Shown here: positions 8,468 through 19,638 of the stretch, in pieces
Position numbering within the stretch: the stretch's first letter is position 1
How the letters are laid out: the number at the start of each line of letters is the position of its first letter
Assembly (NCBI GenBank): GCA_020832925.1
Contig: JAJHRF010000001.1
Location: forward strand, 1 to 64,000
DNA from: Desulfurococcaceae archaeon
GTDB lineage: Archaea > Thermoproteota > Thermoprotei_A > Sulfolobales > Ignisphaeraceae
Reading direction: 5' to 3'
DNA: 64,000 bases
Made by a program: the position numbers and the translations under genes
The notes under the pieces: model-generated
Seen by the model: the letters and a program-made list of their open reading frames with translations, nothing else
Databases searched by the model: none
Told to the model about the DNA's origin: nothing

Positions 8468-9817
8468 TTAACCTACTTTAGCAGGTTTTACATCCTGTAC
8501 TATACCTACACCAATAGTTCTACCCATATCTCTCATAGCGAATCTTCCGAGCTGTGGAAATTCGCTGTATTTCTCTATAACCATAGGTTTAAGTGGTTTG
8601 AATCTAACTATAGCGTGATCTCCTTGCTTTATGAACTGCGGATTCTTTTCAACTACTTGACCTGTTCTGGGATCTATCTTAGCTATTATCTCAACAATTC
8701 TACAAGCTATACTTGCTGTATGTGCATGTATTACTGGTGTATAGCCAGGGGCTATGGCTGTTGGATGCCAAACAATCATCACCCTGGCTACAAATTCCTC
8801 AATAACTGTTGGTGGATGTGTTGGATGTCCAGCTACATCACCTCTCTTTATCTGTTCTTTAGATACACCTCTCACATTAAAACCTATGTTATCACCAGGT
8901 ACTGCTTGCTCTATTCTCTGATGGTGCATCTCGATACTCCTGACTTCGCCTACAACATTAGGTGGCATAAATACTACTTTATCTCCTACTTTCAAAACAC
9001 CTGTCTCAACTCTACCAACAGGTACAGTACCTACACCAGATATAGTGAAGACCTCTGATATAGGTATCCTGAGAGGTTTTTCGATAGGCTTTGGCGGAAG
9101 CTTTACGTATTTATCTAGAGCTTCTAGTAATGTAGCTGCACAGTTAATACCATACATCTTCTTTAACTCCTCCCATTTCTGCGGATTCCACCAAGGCATG
9201 TTTGTTGATTGTTTAACAACGTTATCTCCATGCCATGCAGCTGTAGGTACAACTACTACATTCTCCGGTCTGTAACCTATAGCTCTAAGATACTTAATTA
9301 ATGTAGCAAGTATCTCCATAAATCTCTTCTCTGAATACGGAGGCGTTGTAGTATCCATCTTTGTTATCGCAATAATTAAGTTGTCTATACCTAGAACCTT
9401 AGCTAGCAAGGCGTGCTCTCTTGTTTGACCCTCTGGGCTCATCCCTGCCTCGAATTCTCCTGTTTTAGCTGATACAGCTAGAATAGCTACATCAGCTTGA
9501 CTTGCACCTGTTATCATGTTCTTTACGAAGTCTCTATGCCCTGGAGCATCGATTATCGTATAGTAGTAGTTCTGTGTTTCGAATTTTCTGTAAGCTAAGG
9601 TTATGGTTAAACCTCTTTCTCTCTCTTCCTTAAGTCTATCTAAGAGCCATGCATACTTCTCACTCTCTTTACCAGCTTTAATAGCCGCTTCGACAGTTTC
9701 TTTCCATGTTTTCTCATCTACAGCTCCTGTTTCAACAAGTAATCGTCCCATCAGCGTACTTTTACCGTGGTCTACATGCCCTATTACTACTAAGTTTAGA
9801 TGTGGTTTTGTGCTCAT
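8468..9817 (-). CDS. tuf: Translation elongation factor EF-1 alpha (EF-Tu)
   Basis: The 449-residue GTPase delivers aminoacyl-tRNA to the ribosome. The G domain shows GHVDHGKS (13-20), DAPGH (90-94) and TKMD (152-155), followed by two beta-barrel domains. The sequence has the archaeal insertions and ends with GIVQDVKPAKVG. The family length is normal and no residue is missing. It lies between uS7 and uS10 in the operon. The ~110-bp gap upstream (9818-9929) contains an AT-rich stretch, so an additional promoter for this highly expressed gene is possible. Confidence 0.98.
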   Translation of the reverse strand: MSTKPHLNLVVIGHVDHGKSTLMGRLLVETGAVDEKTWKETVEAAIKAGKESEKYAWLLDRLKEERERGLTITLAYRKFETQNYYYTIIDAPGHRDFVKNMITGASQADVAILAVSAKTGEFEAGMSPEGQTREHALLAKVLGIDNLIIAITKMDTTTPPYSEKRFMEILATLIKYLRAIGYRPENVVVVPTAAWHGDNVVKQSTNMPWWNPQKWEELKKMYGINCAATLLEALDKYVKLPPKPIEKPLRIPISEVFTISGVGTVPVGRVETGVLKVGDKVVFMPPNVVGEVRSIEMHHQRIEQAVPGDNIGFNVRGVSKEQIKRGDVAGHPTHPPTVIEEFVARVMIVWHPTAIAPGYTPVIHAHTASIACRIVEIIAKIDPRTGQVVEKNPQFIKQGDHAIVRFKPLKPMVIEKYSEFPQLGRFAMRDMGRTIGVGIVQDVKPAKVG

Positions 9818-9929
9818 TACTTAACACCTTAGCATCTTCTGTCTAGAATCTTTGGTTTAGAGCTAGAACTTATAAGTCTATTTAAAACGTAGAAAATATC
9901 AAGTTATTGATTATATCTGCTGAGCTTCA

Positions 9930-10541
9930 TTATCGTGAGCTTAGAGCTATACGTTCTATCTCCTCCTTCCTCTGTATAGCGTAGCTCTTAGGATCGTTAT
10001 TAGCCGCGGCTATTATTTCATCTGCTAAACATTCCTCTATAGGTTTAAGCGATCTGAATGCGCAAGCATATGCACCTTCAGCTATATGTCTTAGTGCTAG
10101 GTCTACTCTTCTTTGAGGCGAAACATCTACTGCTACATGGTAAACTATACCACCATAGACTATCCTCGTAGTCTCTTCCCTAGGAGCTGCATTCTCTATA
10201 GCTCTTACTAGGACTTGTAGAGGATTCTCTTTTGTTTTAAGGTATATCAACTCGAAAGCTGTTTTCACTATATTGTAAGCTAAGTGTTTTTTACCAGTGT
10301 TCTTTGCTTTCCTCATAAGCTTATTTATTAACCTCTCAACTATAGGTACACTAGCTTTACCGAAGCGCTTCTTTGCATGACGTCCTCCCGTATGCGGAAT
10401 TCTAACAGGTTTCAACGATATATACTTCTTTAAGCTAGGATCCTGAACTATAACATCTCTATAGCTCCACTTATTGAATAGCTTTATAGAGTCTAGATCT
10501 ACTATAGGAATTGTCTCGGTTTTTACAACCTCTGTCAACAT
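9930..10541 (-). CDS. rps7: Small ribosomal subunit protein uS7
   Basis: A 203-residue archaeal S7 that nucleates assembly of the 30S head on 16S rRNA. The recognisable blocks are [28 protein letters not shown] and the C-terminal stretch [18 protein letters not shown]. It has the N-terminal extension of archaeal and eukaryotic uS7 (about 60 residues before the first RNA-binding helix). It follows uS12 by 18 bp, so the two are probably co-translated from one message. The length and end are normal. Confidence 0.97.
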   Translation of the reverse strand: MLTEVVKTETIPIVDLDSIKLFNKWSYRDVIVQDPSLKKYISLKPVRIPHTGGRHAKKRFGKASVPIVERLINKLMRKAKNTGKKHLAYNIVKTAFELIYLKTKENPLQVLVRAIENAAPREETTRIVYGGIVYHVAVDVSPQRRVDLALRHIAEGAYACAFRSLKPIEECLADEIIAAANNDPKSYAIQRKEEIERIALSSR

Positions 10542-10559
10542 ATCAAGCCCTTTCTATGC

Positions 10560-11015
10560 TTATCTTAACGGCTTTTGTTTCTTACCTTTAAGTAGTTCAG
10601 TGATGGCGACCCCGTTGACAGCTATCACCTTGTATTTGACACCCGGTATATCACCCATAGATTTCCCTCTACTACCACCTATCCCCACAATCAAAACCTC
10701 GTCATGCTCATCTATAAAATTCAACCCGCCATCGTAAGGTACAAACGCTGTTACAACCTTACCATTCTTAACTAGTTGAACTCTTACACATTTCCTAACA
10801 CCAGCATTTGGCTGTCTTGCTTCTACACCAACTTTTTCAAGAACTATACCCCTAGCCATAGGTGCACCTTCTAGTGGATCGTATTTCTCTTTAAGTTTGA
10901 GCATCATTACTCTATACTCTCTTTGACTCCATCTGAATTTCTTCCTCTTCAGTTTAAGTTTTCGAGCAGCGAAAAGCCCGCACGGCGATTTCTTGCCAGG
11001 CATAGATCTAGACAA
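10560..11015 (-). CDS. rps12: Small ribosomal subunit protein uS12
   Basis: A 151-residue S12 of the decoding centre. The conserved loop [14 protein letters not shown] and [18 protein letters not shown] near the C-terminus are diagnostic. The N-terminus has the basic archaeal extension [14 protein letters not shown] starts upstream of the real core are possible: M5 (MPGKKSP) is also a family-like start. The order rpoA2, eL30, nusA, uS12, uS7, EF-1A is the typical archaeal 'str-like' operon. Confidence 0.97.
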   Translation of the reverse strand: MSRSMPGKKSPCGLFAARKLKLKRKKFRWSQREYRVMMLKLKEKYDPLEGAPMARGIVLEKVGVEARQPNAGVRKCVRVQLVKNGKVVTAFVPYDGGLNFIDEHDEVLIVGIGGSRGKSMGDIPGVKYKVIAVNGVAITELLKGKKQKPLR

Positions 11016-11104
11016 CCCCGTTTTTCGCTGTCTTGTCCACGTTTATCCTAAGTCCTGATACATAGTTATTACGATTACTCTGTGCTTAAAAACCTTTGGT
11101 GGAA

Positions 11105-11566
11105 CTACACTATCACTACGCTATCTATTGCAAAGTATTTGCTAAGCATAAGTTTAGCTTTTGCTACATTTCTACCATTCTTACCTATAGCTAGGCCTTT
11201 ATCCTTTGGGTCGACATATACGTTGAGTATCCTTCTCTCCTTTCCATCTATTAGCTGAACTCTGTAAACCCTAGCTGGTGCAAATATATTCTTAACAAAG
11301 GTTTCTAGGTCTTCCGCCCAACCAACTACCTCAACATCTTTCTCAATAAGCTTACTCAAGTACTTAACATTGCTTCCTCTCCTACCAACGGCTTGCCCCA
11401 CCTTATCATTATCTACAACAAATATCGCTAAATTAAGCTCGTCACTAATTATACAATCCTTTGGCGTTACCCCTGTTATATCTTGGAATAACGATATATA
11501 CCTTAGCTCCTCCATGGTGAGCTTGAGCTCTAATTTAGGTTTAATTTCAGATGGTTTCTGCACCAC
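11105..11566 (-). CDS. nusA: NusA-like transcription termination/antitermination factor (KH domains)
   Basis: A 153-residue archaeal NusA consisting only of the two KH domains. There are two GxxG loops: GRRGSN (about residue 63) and GKNGRN (about residue 128). The bacterial N-terminal RNAP-binding and S1 parts are absent, as usual in archaea. It is expected to bind RNA and modulate elongation. Its place between eL30 and uS12 downstream of the polymerase genes is conserved. Confidence 0.93.
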   Translation of the reverse strand: MVQKPSEIKPKLELKLTMEELRYISLFQDITGVTPKDCIISDELNLAIFVVDNDKVGQAVGRRGSNVKYLSKLIEKDVEVVGWAEDLETFVKNIFAPARVYRVQLIDGKERRILNVYVDPKDKGLAIGKNGRNVAKAKLMLSKYFAIDSVVIV

Positions 11567-11580
11567 ATTACATCACCTTG

Positions 11581-11883
11581 TTACCCAAGTTTATCTAGTA
11601 CTTCGTACGGAACTTGCCCAGGATCTTGAATCCCTAGCACAGCTACACCAAAGAGCTTCCCTATAACTGTACCCAGGTCTTTATTCGTTCCTGGAAAACG
11701 TATAACCTTAACATTTGATAGCTTTGCATAGTACTCTATATCTTGTCTTAACTCATCTGGAATATTACTAGCTATCACTATGTATTTGATCTTCCCTAGC
11801 TTAAGCATTTTCAAGGTTTTTCTAGCCCCTACAATAACTTTACCTGTTCTCACTACAAACTTTAGGACTGTGTCTAGAGACAT
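11581..11883 (-). CDS. rpl30e: Large ribosomal subunit protein eL30
   Basis: A 100-residue member of the L7Ae/L30e RNA-binding family. The pattern GKVIVGARKTLKMLKLGKIKYIVIASN is cut here to its core GARKTLKML; the C-terminal LGTVIGKLFGVAVLGI is also typical. It sits directly after rpoA2 (22 bp) and before nusA, its usual operon position. It is expected to bind a kink-turn in 23S rRNA. The length is normal. Confidence 0.95.
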   Translation of the reverse strand: MSLDTVLKFVVRTGKVIVGARKTLKMLKLGKIKYIVIASNIPDELRQDIEYYAKLSNVKVIRFPGTNKDLGTVIGKLFGVAVLGIQDPGQVPYEVLDKLG

Positions 11884-11905
11884 CGACGAAATTATTTCTC
11901 ACCTC

Positions 11906-13105
11906 TTACTCAACTTTTATATAAGGGTTGTAAACAAGTTTCACTATCGCTGTACCAATTGGTGCGTAGTTTCCTACAATAACACTCTCAGCTACGCCTT
12001 TAAGGTTATCGACACCTCCACGCACAGCCGCATCAGCAAGGTTTTTAACCGTCACTTCAAATGACGCTCTAGCCAATGGACTCTCCTTAGAGCCTGCTAT
12101 ACCGTGTCTACCTATCTGTTTAACACTACCTGTTCTTGTCATCATATCGGCTACGAGCATTATATGCCTAATGTCAACCTCAAGTCCTTGCTCTTCAAGA
12201 ACGTTTGCTATCTCTTCAATTAGTAGAGTTCTCGCAGCTTCTATACCTAGAACTTCCTCAACTTCTTTTATATTATTTGTCCTAATTTTTCTGTGATCAA
12301 CACCCTCCACATCCATTAACTCCCTAAGGTTACTACCTTCGCATACAAGAACGTATTCGTTTCCTCTTCTCTGGATTATTACCTTATTTATACCTTTTAT
12401 ACCTTTTAACTTAGTGTTCAATATTCTATCCCTTATTTTTTCGGCTTTTAATGGATTGATAGGCTCTTTATATTGGATTACAACTTCGTATGGATTTTCT
12501 TGATTAACAGCTATATCAGCTTTCTTGATGGATTTTCTTAGCACTTGTATCACAGTATCCACATCTACACCTTTATCTCTTAACATATCTGGGTCTAGAC
12601 TTAGGATAATAGCGTTGGCAACAAGATCTATATCTACTCTCGAAACCACGTTAGCTACTCTTGTTAATTCGATTTTCCTTGCGATCTCCATAGCTTTGTC
12701 TCTGTCGTACTTATAGGGTTCTTCTAGGTATACATAAGTTAAAGGTGTTGAAGGAACTTTCTTTGCGTCAACTAACTCAATCAACCTAGGTAAACCTAAA
12801 GTTACATTAAGTTCTCTTACCCCTGCATAGTGAAAAGTTCTTAGAGTCATTTGAGTACTAGGTTCTCCTATACTTTGAGCTGTAACTATGCCAACAGGTT
12901 CCCCTGGATCCACGAGATTCTCATTGTACTCTTCTTCAACACTTTTAACTATCTTCATCAAATCTTCTATTGTTAATTTATCTAGATATCTACTCAACAC
13001 TGAAATTAATTCCTCCACTACACTTCTCGGTATCTTCGAAGACAGGCTCTTCTCAACGAATTCTCTTACCTCCTCTAAGGTTAGACCCTGGGTCATAACT
13101 TCCAA
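11906..13105 (-). CDS. rpoA2: DNA-directed RNA polymerase subunit Rpo1C (A'')
   Basis: The 399-residue C-terminal part of the largest subunit, which is split in archaea. The trigger-loop region reads [26 protein letters not shown] (short core: [11 protein letters not shown]), followed by jaw and cleft elements and the C-terminal [12 protein letters not shown]. It overlaps the end of rpoA1 by 13 bp, so the two halves are translationally coupled. The size is normal for crenarchaea. Confidence 0.98.
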   Translation of the reverse strand: MEVMTQGLTLEEVREFVEKSLSSKIPRSVVEELISVLSRYLDKLTIEDLMKIVKSVEEEYNENLVDPGEPVGIVTAQSIGEPSTQMTLRTFHYAGVRELNVTLGLPRLIELVDAKKVPSTPLTYVYLEEPYKYDRDKAMEIARKIELTRVANVVSRVDIDLVANAIILSLDPDMLRDKGVDVDTVIQVLRKSIKKADIAVNQENPYEVVIQYKEPINPLKAEKIRDRILNTKLKGIKGINKVIIQRRGNEYVLVCEGSNLRELMDVEGVDHRKIRTNNIKEVEEVLGIEAARTLLIEEIANVLEEQGLEVDIRHIMLVADMMTRTGSVKQIGRHGIAGSKESPLARASFEVTVKNLADAAVRGGVDNLKGVAESVIVGNYAPIGTAIVKLVYNPYIKVE

Positions 13106-15753
13106 CCTATAACCCTTTCTACAATCCTCTCAACATTGATTGGTTTTCCGTGCGGAGCTTTAGCGGGATCTGCACCATCTTCACCGTATAGGAACTGTAT
13201 GATACTTCCTGAAGAGTCTCTTACGGTATAATCATACTCTACGTACAGATCCATCAAAGCATTTATAAGCCTCCGTTGCATATAACCACTCTGTGATGTT
13301 CTTACAGCTGTATCTACTAGACCTTCTCGACCACCTGCTGCATGCATAAACATTTCTGTTGGTGATAAACCACTGTAGAAGCTATTTACAATAAACCCTC
13401 TTGCAATAGGTCCTAAATCATTTACACTAAAATGCGGTAAAGGTCTTCCCATATACCCTCTCCATATACGTTCGCCTCTCACCGTCATCTGACCTAGGGT
13501 AGCGGCCATCTGCGTTAAATTCAATACATTTCCTCTAGCTCCTGTCCTAGCCATTATGAATGCATGGTTGAATGGATCTAAATATCCAACAGCTATTTCG
13601 CCGGCTTTATCTCTTGCTTCAGCAAGTATCTCCAAAATCTTTATCTCTAAACTTTCTTCAGCTGTTCTCCCTGGCACAACCTCAAGCACACCCTTTACAT
13701 ACTGATCCACGTACTCCTGAACTTTCTTGAAGGACTCCATAAGCATTTGTATTATTTCATTCTTAGCTTTTTCAGGTATAGCTACGTCATCCAATCTCAA
13801 TGTAAACCCTTTCTTCTCGAGAATCCTTATAAACATTCTGAAAACGCTATCTATAAAGTTAACAGCGAAATCCGCTCCATATTCTTTAACGAGGAAGTAG
13901 AAGAAACTATCTTGCTGTTCAGCGCCGATACTCTTTTTATCGAGAACACCCATAAGTAGTTTACCTGTCCTCACTACAACATATGAATCCCAGAAACATT
14001 CAATATCTTCACACTTCAGATGTCCCGCAGAAATGCTAGCTTTACCATGGTAGTTGAAGTCTGGTGGTATGAATAGACTTACGATCTGCTTACCTGTCCA
14101 CAACTCTCTAGGCGATAATATTGCTGGTTCAGGAAGTTCTTTAACTACCCCTGCACTCGAGAGCAACTCCATCACATCTTCTTTCGTTAATAACGTTGTT
14201 TTCACCGTTAGTAAATAAGCTCCACTGATATAATCTTGAAGTCCTCCTATTATTACCCCTCCATACCTTGGCGTAAGTATGTGATACTGAACTTTTAGAA
14301 GCTCTCTCGCTTCTGCTCTTGCATCCTCTGTCTGCGGAATATGTAGATTCATTTCATCTCCATCAAAATCCGCATTGTATGGTGGACACACCGCCAAGTG
14401 TAATCTAAAGGTTCTTCCAGGCAACACCTTGACTATGTGACCCATAATAGACATTCTGTGAAGCGAAGGTTGTCTATTAAATAAAGCTATATCACCGTTT
14501 CTAATATGTCTTTCAACGATATATCCTGGTGCAAGCGATTCTGCTAAACTCTTCCTATCTTTAACGTATCTCAAGTCAATTCTTCTACCATCCGGTGTAA
14601 CTACATAATTTGCTCCAGGCCACTTATATGGACCATTAATTACACATTTCCTTAATTCTTCTATATTCCATTCAGTAACTTTCTCAGGAACTGTTAACTT
14701 CATGGCAACTTCTACTGAAACCCCTACCTCATTGATGCTTATGTAAGGATCGGGGCTTATTACAGTTCTTGCTGAGAAGTCTACTCGTTTACCTGATAGA
14801 TTTCCTCTAAACCTCCCCTCTTTACCCTTTAAACGTTGAGCTAGGGTTTTTAATGGTCTTCCTGATCTATGTTTTGCTGGTGGAAATCCCGGTACCTCAT
14901 TGTCTAGATACGTTGTTACATGGTATTGCAGTAATTCCCAGAGATCATCTATGATTATCTGGGGGGCTCCTGCGACTATATGCTCTTTCAGTCTTTCGTT
15001 AGTTCTAACAATATCTACGAGTTTGTGTGTTAAATCGTCTTCAGATCGGATTCCTGTCTCTATCATTATCGAAGGTCTTATAGCTATTGGGGGTATAGGT
15101 AGAACTGTTAAGATCATCCATTCAGGTCTAGATTCTTGAGGATCGAATCCGAGGAGTTCTACGTCTTCGTTAGGTATTTTCTCTAATCTAGACCTAATCA
15201 CCAGTGGATTTAGCCTTATATAGCTTCTTGTCTCCTCATTGTATTCCTCAATGGTTATAGGTTTTGTAAGCTTTAACTTCGGTTGTTTATAACCACAATG
15301 AGGACAAACTGTTGTTTTAATAGCTCTCTTTTTAATGTACTCAGAAAATCTTCTTGCGAGATAGGGATGCCTTTCATTCAACTTTCTGTAGTACTTAAGA
15401 CCTCTCTCAATATCTTTCTGAGGGAGTTTAAGTCTACCGCAATTAGCGCATACAGCCCTCAGCACATCATATATATACTTGATAAATATAACGTTTATTA
15501 CGGGGAGAGCTAGCTCGATATGCCCGAAGTGACCTGGACACCCCTTTATACTGTTACCGCAAACTGGGCATATATGCCCTGGATCTATAGCTCCGAGGTG
15601 CGGATCCATTACTGAATGGGGTACAGGTAATCCGTCTTCATCATATGTTTCTGTAGACTTAACCTCTACAACAGACATCTTCCTGATCTCTTCAGGTGAT
15701 AGTATCCCGAATTTTATCATCGAAACTATCTTTTCCTCCTCAGTTACAGTCAT
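13093..15753 (-). CDS. rpoA1: DNA-directed RNA polymerase subunit Rpo1N (A')
   Basis: The 886-residue N-terminal part of the largest subunit. It has the clamp zinc sites ([17 protein letters not shown] near 60 and CANCGR/CPHCGY near 100-150) and the catalytic Mg2+ motif NADFDGD in the active centre, followed by the bridge-helix region. All three catalytic aspartates are present. It lies 12 bp after rpoB and overlaps rpoA2. The length agrees with other crenarchaeal A' subunits. Confidence 0.98.
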   Translation of the reverse strand: MTVTEEEKIVSMIKFGILSPEEIRKMSVVEVKSTETYDEDGLPVPHSVMDPHLGAIDPGHICPVCGNSIKGCPGHFGHIELALPVINVIFIKYIYDVLRAVCANCGRLKLPQKDIERGLKYYRKLNERHPYLARRFSEYIKKRAIKTTVCPHCGYKQPKLKLTKPITIEEYNEETRSYIRLNPLVIRSRLEKIPNEDVELLGFDPQESRPEWMILTVLPIPPIAIRPSIMIETGIRSEDDLTHKLVDIVRTNERLKEHIVAGAPQIIIDDLWELLQYHVTTYLDNEVPGFPPAKHRSGRPLKTLAQRLKGKEGRFRGNLSGKRVDFSARTVISPDPYISINEVGVSVEVAMKLTVPEKVTEWNIEELRKCVINGPYKWPGANYVVTPDGRRIDLRYVKDRKSLAESLAPGYIVERHIRNGDIALFNRQPSLHRMSIMGHIVKVLPGRTFRLHLAVCPPYNADFDGDEMNLHIPQTEDARAEARELLKVQYHILTPRYGGVIIGGLQDYISGAYLLTVKTTLLTKEDVMELLSSAGVVKELPEPAILSPRELWTGKQIVSLFIPPDFNYHGKASISAGHLKCEDIECFWDSYVVVRTGKLLMGVLDKKSIGAEQQDSFFYFLVKEYGADFAVNFIDSVFRMFIRILEKKGFTLRLDDVAIPEKAKNEIIQMLMESFKKVQEYVDQYVKGVLEVVPGRTAEESLEIKILEILAEARDKAGEIAVGYLDPFNHAFIMARTGARGNVLNLTQMAATLGQMTVRGERIWRGYMGRPLPHFSVNDLGPIARGFIVNSFYSGLSPTEMFMHAAGGREGLVDTAVRTSQSGYMQRRLINALMDLYVEYDYTVRDSSGSIIQFLYGEDGADPAKAPHGKPINVERIVERVIGWKL

Positions 15754-15765
15754 AATCTCACCCTA

Positions 15766-18700
15766 TTACATCTTTATGAATTTCTCGTGTTTATCCGAAG
15801 TTATAAGCCTTGGCTTTATACCCATACTCATCAACTCCTGTATTAAAAGCTTAAAGGCGTACGGAATAACAACAGGGTGTAGCACTCCTTTATCTTTATG
15901 TATTGGGCATTCATATATCTCCTTCTTCCTGTTATACCAGCCTATGAACCCACATAATTCACACACATATACCACAGTTTTATCTGAGCTCTCTAACATT
16001 CTCTCCCTAATTAGCGTCGAAGCCCCGTGGCCTATTATTGCGTCTCTCTCCATCTCTCCAAGCCTTAAACCACCTTCTCTTGCCCTACCTTCTGTAGGTT
16101 GTCTGGTTAGAAGCTGAACTGGGCCTTTAGATCTTGCATGTATTTTATCTGCCACCATGTGGTGCAACTTTTGGTAGTACACTATACCTATGAATATCGG
16201 TATTCCAATGAGCTCTCCTGTTCTACCATCATACATAGGCTCTGTACCATCCAATGGGTAACCGAATAAGAATAGCTGCTTCTTTAGCTCATCGATAGGC
16301 TCTTCAAAGAATGGCGTGCCATCGACGAACTTACCTCTTAGCGCCGCTACTTTACCAGCTATACTCTCCATAAGCTGACCCAAAGTCATTCTAGATGGAA
16401 GAGCATGTGGATTTATTATTAGATCCGGTATTATTCCTTCGAATGTGTAAGGCATATCGTACTGCGGTATCAATGCACCTATAACTCCTTTCTGTCCATG
16501 TCTAGATGCAAATTTGTCTCCTATCTCCGGTACCCTCAGATCCCTAACCCTAACCTTAACAAGTCTATCTCCATCACGAGTTGTTGTAATAAATACTGCG
16601 TCAACCCATCCTACCTCACCATGCCTTACAGCTACCGATGAATCTTTTCTTCTCTGAGCTAATATACCGTATCCTTTGTACTCTTCTACGAATCTAGGTG
16701 GGCTTGTTTTACCTATGATTACTTCTCCTCCCTTAACCTCTATCTCAACCTTTGCTATACCATCCTCTTCGAGTTTCGAATACACCTCCTTACCTCTATA
16801 ACCTATAACTTTAGGATCAGGTATCTCAATTCTATCCTCTTGACCCCCTACATGTCTCAATTCCTCTGCGCTATAGAGCCTGAAGAACGTCGATCTAGCT
16901 AATCCTCTATCTATTGAGGATTTGTTCATTATGACGGCATCCTCTATATTATAACCTGTGTAACTCATAACAGCGACAATAAGGTTTTGACCTGCGGGTC
17001 TATCGTTGTACCACATAACAGACAAAGCCCTTGTTTGAACCAGTGGTTTTTGTGGATAATGTAGTAGGTGGGCTCTTGTATCAACTCTAAGCATGAAATT
17101 AGCCATGTAGAAACCTAGAGCTTGTTTAGCCATAGCTGATTGATATGTATTTCTTGGAGATTGGTTATGCTCGGCATAAGGAATTGTTGACGCTGAAATC
17201 CCCAGTATTGCTGGAGGCCATATCTCTACATGTGTTGTCTCCGGTGTAATCTCTTCCGGATTTATAGCTATTAAGGCGTTCTCCTCTTCTTCGGAATCTA
17301 AGAGCTCTACATATCCATTCTTTAGAAGATATTCAAATGTAATCTCTCCTCTCTTCACCTTCTCTATAACGTCCTTAGTTATCGTGAGTTTACCGTCCTT
17401 AACTACGAACAGTGGTCTCACTATTCTACCAGCATCACAGTTAATATATACCTCATTGATATATCTAGTCTTGTAATGCGTAACATTGACTTCGTAGTGT
17501 ATCTCGCCTCTTCTCCTAAGCTCTCTAATCTTAGATACAAGTTCTTCGCCTTTCGGATGGTACCCTATAAGAGTGCCGTTAAGAAATACCTTACTCCATG
17601 ACTCTATATTGCTATATGAAAGCTCTCCACGAGTAAGCTTACCGAATATCTCAACAATAGGTATTACACCTAATCTGTATAACATAGACTCTATATGTTT
17701 TTCATCAACACCTACAGTTATTGTCGCAGAAAGTGCTAAATTCTTTACAAGTCCGCAATTAGGTCCTTCCGGAGTTTCGAATGGGCAAAGCCTACCGAAT
17801 TGTGTTCCATGTAGATCTCTTGCTTCGAAATGAGGTTGGCTTCTACTCAATGGTGAAACAACTCTCCTCATATGGCTTAGCGATGATGACCAGTTAGTTC
17901 TATCAATTATCTGTGTAACTCCTGTTCTACCTCCTATCCACGTACCTGTAGCCATAGCATGCTTTATCCTCTCCGTTATTATATCACTCCTTACATAAAG
18001 TGCTAGGTTTACTTTTCTCTCCCTAGCTTTAGCTCTCTCTATCTGATACCTCAGATCCTTTAGAAAAGCTCTCCAAGCAACTCTAAACAGCAGAGCCAGC
18101 ATATCACCAGCTAATTTTATCCTCTTATTTGCGTAATGATCTTTATCATCAGGAGGTCTTCTACCCAGCACCAACTCTAGGAGTTTGCATGCCATCTGGC
18201 CTAGGAATAGCGCTTTCCTAATCCTGTTTTCTGGTGTTGTACCTAGGTGAGGTAGGAAGTAACGATCTATAACATACTTCGCCCTCTCTATCCTACTCTC
18301 GCGTGCTTGACCTATAGCGATTCTTGAACCTATGTAGTCAAGAGCGTCTTCGACTGTAGTTATATCGCTTGCTTGTATAAAGGAGGGGAGCAGCTCCTTC
18401 TCTATCTCTGGATCTGGTGATACAGCCATAGCTATGTCTATGTCTCTCTCAAGACCTAGAGCTTTCATCATTACGACAAAAGGTATTTTCCCAGGTACTG
18501 CAGGGAACGATATATGTAACGTTCCGTCTTTATGCCTATCGAGGATAACAGGTATCCTGTAACCTGTTGTAGATGATATAACTTTAGCTGTATGTGTTAC
18601 ATTTAAACCTTCTTGACCATAATCAACTATAACTCTATTAGGTGCTAAATCTTCTTGAGCTACAATAATACGTTCTGAACCGTCTATTATGAAGTATCCA

Positions 18701-19221
18701 CCTGGGTCTTTAGGATCTTCACCTATGCTTACCAACTCTTCCGGTGTCGCTCGGGAGAGAGGATCCTTTATCGACTTAATCATCAACGGTATTTCTCCGA
18801 CTAAGACTTCCACAGGGTTCTCAGGGATATTGTTTTCATAAGGTACAAAAGTTACGTAAAGTGGTACTGCATATGTTATATCTCTATGACGACACTCCAT
18901 AGGGGTTATATTCTTGTTAATACTTCCATCTATTTCTCTTACTTGGGGGTCACCAAGTCTAAAATTCCTGATTACCACTTTATATCCTGGAATCGAAGTC
19001 TCGATTACTGGTTCCTCAAATATTATATCCTTCAAAATCTTTGTTATAAAGGTATTATAAGATTCTATATGGTGCTTTGTCAATCCTTTTTCTCTAATAA
19101 AAAGCTCCATGACAGCCCATCTATCATCCGGAGATAGTATTCTCGATTGAGGATGGGCGTTTGGTATAGGTCCTAGCGATGCATATACCTGACCTTTGTC
19201 TACTATAGCTAGTGAGCTCAT
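15766..19221 (-). CDS. rpoB: DNA-directed RNA polymerase subunit Rpo2 (B)
   Basis: The 1151-residue second-largest subunit, encoded as one gene rather than the split B'/B'' of many euryarchaea. Conserved blocks include HGTQFGRLCPFETPEGPNCG (core CPFETPEGPN), RFASRHGQKGV-like KFASRHGQKGV, and GGLRLGEMERDA near the C-terminus. A C-terminal zinc site is CELCGF with a later CPIH, so the fourth ligand is probably His. It is preceded by rpoH (14 bp) and followed by rpoA1. Confidence 0.98.
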   Translation of the reverse strand: MSSLAIVDKGQVYASLGPIPNAHPQSRILSPDDRWAVMELFIREKGLTKHHIESYNTFITKILKDIIFEEPVIETSIPGYKVVIRNFRLGDPQVREIDGSINKNITPMECRHRDITYAVPLYVTFVPYENNIPENPVEVLVGEIPLMIKSIKDPLSRATPEELVSIGEDPKDPGGYFIIDGSERIIVAQEDLAPNRVIVDYGQEGLNVTHTAKVISSTTGYRIPVILDRHKDGTLHISFPAVPGKIPFVVMMKALGLERDIDIAMAVSPDPEIEKELLPSFIQASDITTVEDALDYIGSRIAIGQARESRIERAKYVIDRYFLPHLGTTPENRIRKALFLGQMACKLLELVLGRRPPDDKDHYANKRIKLAGDMLALLFRVAWRAFLKDLRYQIERAKARERKVNLALYVRSDIITERIKHAMATGTWIGGRTGVTQIIDRTNWSSSLSHMRRVVSPLSRSQPHFEARDLHGTQFGRLCPFETPEGPNCGLVKNLALSATITVGVDEKHIESMLYRLGVIPIVEIFGKLTRGELSYSNIESWSKVFLNGTLIGYHPKGEELVSKIRELRRRGEIHYEVNVTHYKTRYINEVYINCDAGRIVRPLFVVKDGKLTITKDVIEKVKRGEITFEYLLKNGYVELLDSEEEENALIAINPEEITPETTHVEIWPPAILGISASTIPYAEHNQSPRNTYQSAMAKQALGFYMANFMLRVDTRAHLLHYPQKPLVQTRALSVMWYNDRPAGQNLIVAVMSYTGYNIEDAVIMNKSSIDRGLARSTFFRLYSAEELRHVGGQEDRIEIPDPKVIGYRGKEVYSKLEEDGIAKVEIEVKGGEVIIGKTSPPRFVEEYKGYGILAQRRKDSSVAVRHGEVGWVDAVFITTTRDGDRLVKVRVRDLRVPEIGDKFASRHGQKGVIGALIPQYDMPYTFEGIIPDLIINPHALPSRMTLGQLMESIAGKVAALRGKFVDGTPFFEEPIDELKKQLFLFGYPLDGTEPMYDGRTGELIGIPIFIGIVYYQKLHHMVADKIHARSKGPVQLLTRQPTEGRAREGGLRLGEMERDAIIGHGASTLIRERMLESSDKTVVYVCELCGFIGWYNRKKEIYECPIHKDKGVLHPVVIPYAFKLLIQELMSMGIKPRLITSDKHEKFIKM

Positions 19222-19235
19222 TGTCTCACCTCATT

Positions 19236-19493
19236 TCACGGAACTACATACCTATAAACAACGATCTCTCCTCCCCAAGGAGTTTTCCTCACCACCTTAA
19301 CTATATCACCAGGTTTAGCCCCTATAGCCTTGGCAACAGGATCGTTAGCTTTTATCCATGGTAACTGGTCGGGTTTTATACCATACTTCTTCAATACCTC
19401 TAAACCCTCCTTCAACGAAACAACCTCATGCTTAGGTACAAGTTCATGCTCAAGTATTTTTTGGCTTACAGAGGAACCCCTCTTACTCACCAT
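19236..19493 (-). CDS. rpoH: DNA-directed RNA polymerase subunit Rpo5 (H)
   Basis: The 85-residue archaeal H subunit, equal to the C-terminal domain of eukaryotic Rpb5. The motif [10 protein letters not shown], then [20 protein letters not shown] and the final VVYRYVVP are family hallmarks. It is the first gene of the polymerase and ribosomal operon; the promoter must lie in the 145-bp gap before the divergent tRNA-Lys gene. The N-terminal 8 residues are variable in the family, so the exact start is less certain. Confidence 0.97.
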   Translation of the reverse strand: MVSKRGSSVSQKILEHELVPKHEVVSLKEGLEVLKKYGIKPDQLPWIKANDPVAKAIGAKPGDIVKVVRKTPWGGEIVVYRYVVP

Positions 19494-19598
19494 TTACATA
19501 GCACCATTATTTACAAACTGAAGTATTGTAATCATTCTGTAGTTAAAGACCTATACTAGACGCGCTTATAAGCATACTTTGTGTAAAACAGGCAAAAA

Positions 19599-19616
19599 GC
19601 TTTTAATACTTATAGA
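19599..19616 (+). promoter_or_regulatory. Probable TATA region of the tRNA-Lys gene
   Basis: The AT-rich stretch GCTTTTAATACTTATAGA lies 23-40 bp upstream of the tRNA-Lys 5' end, the usual archaeal TATA distance. Confidence 0.55.
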
Positions 19617-19638
19617 AATACTGTGTCAAAAGGTCTCA

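Noticed and set aside
8615-9058. Long plus-strand frame inside EF-1A
   Set aside because: It is the antisense shadow of a highly conserved gene, rich in Tyr and Cys, with no family features.
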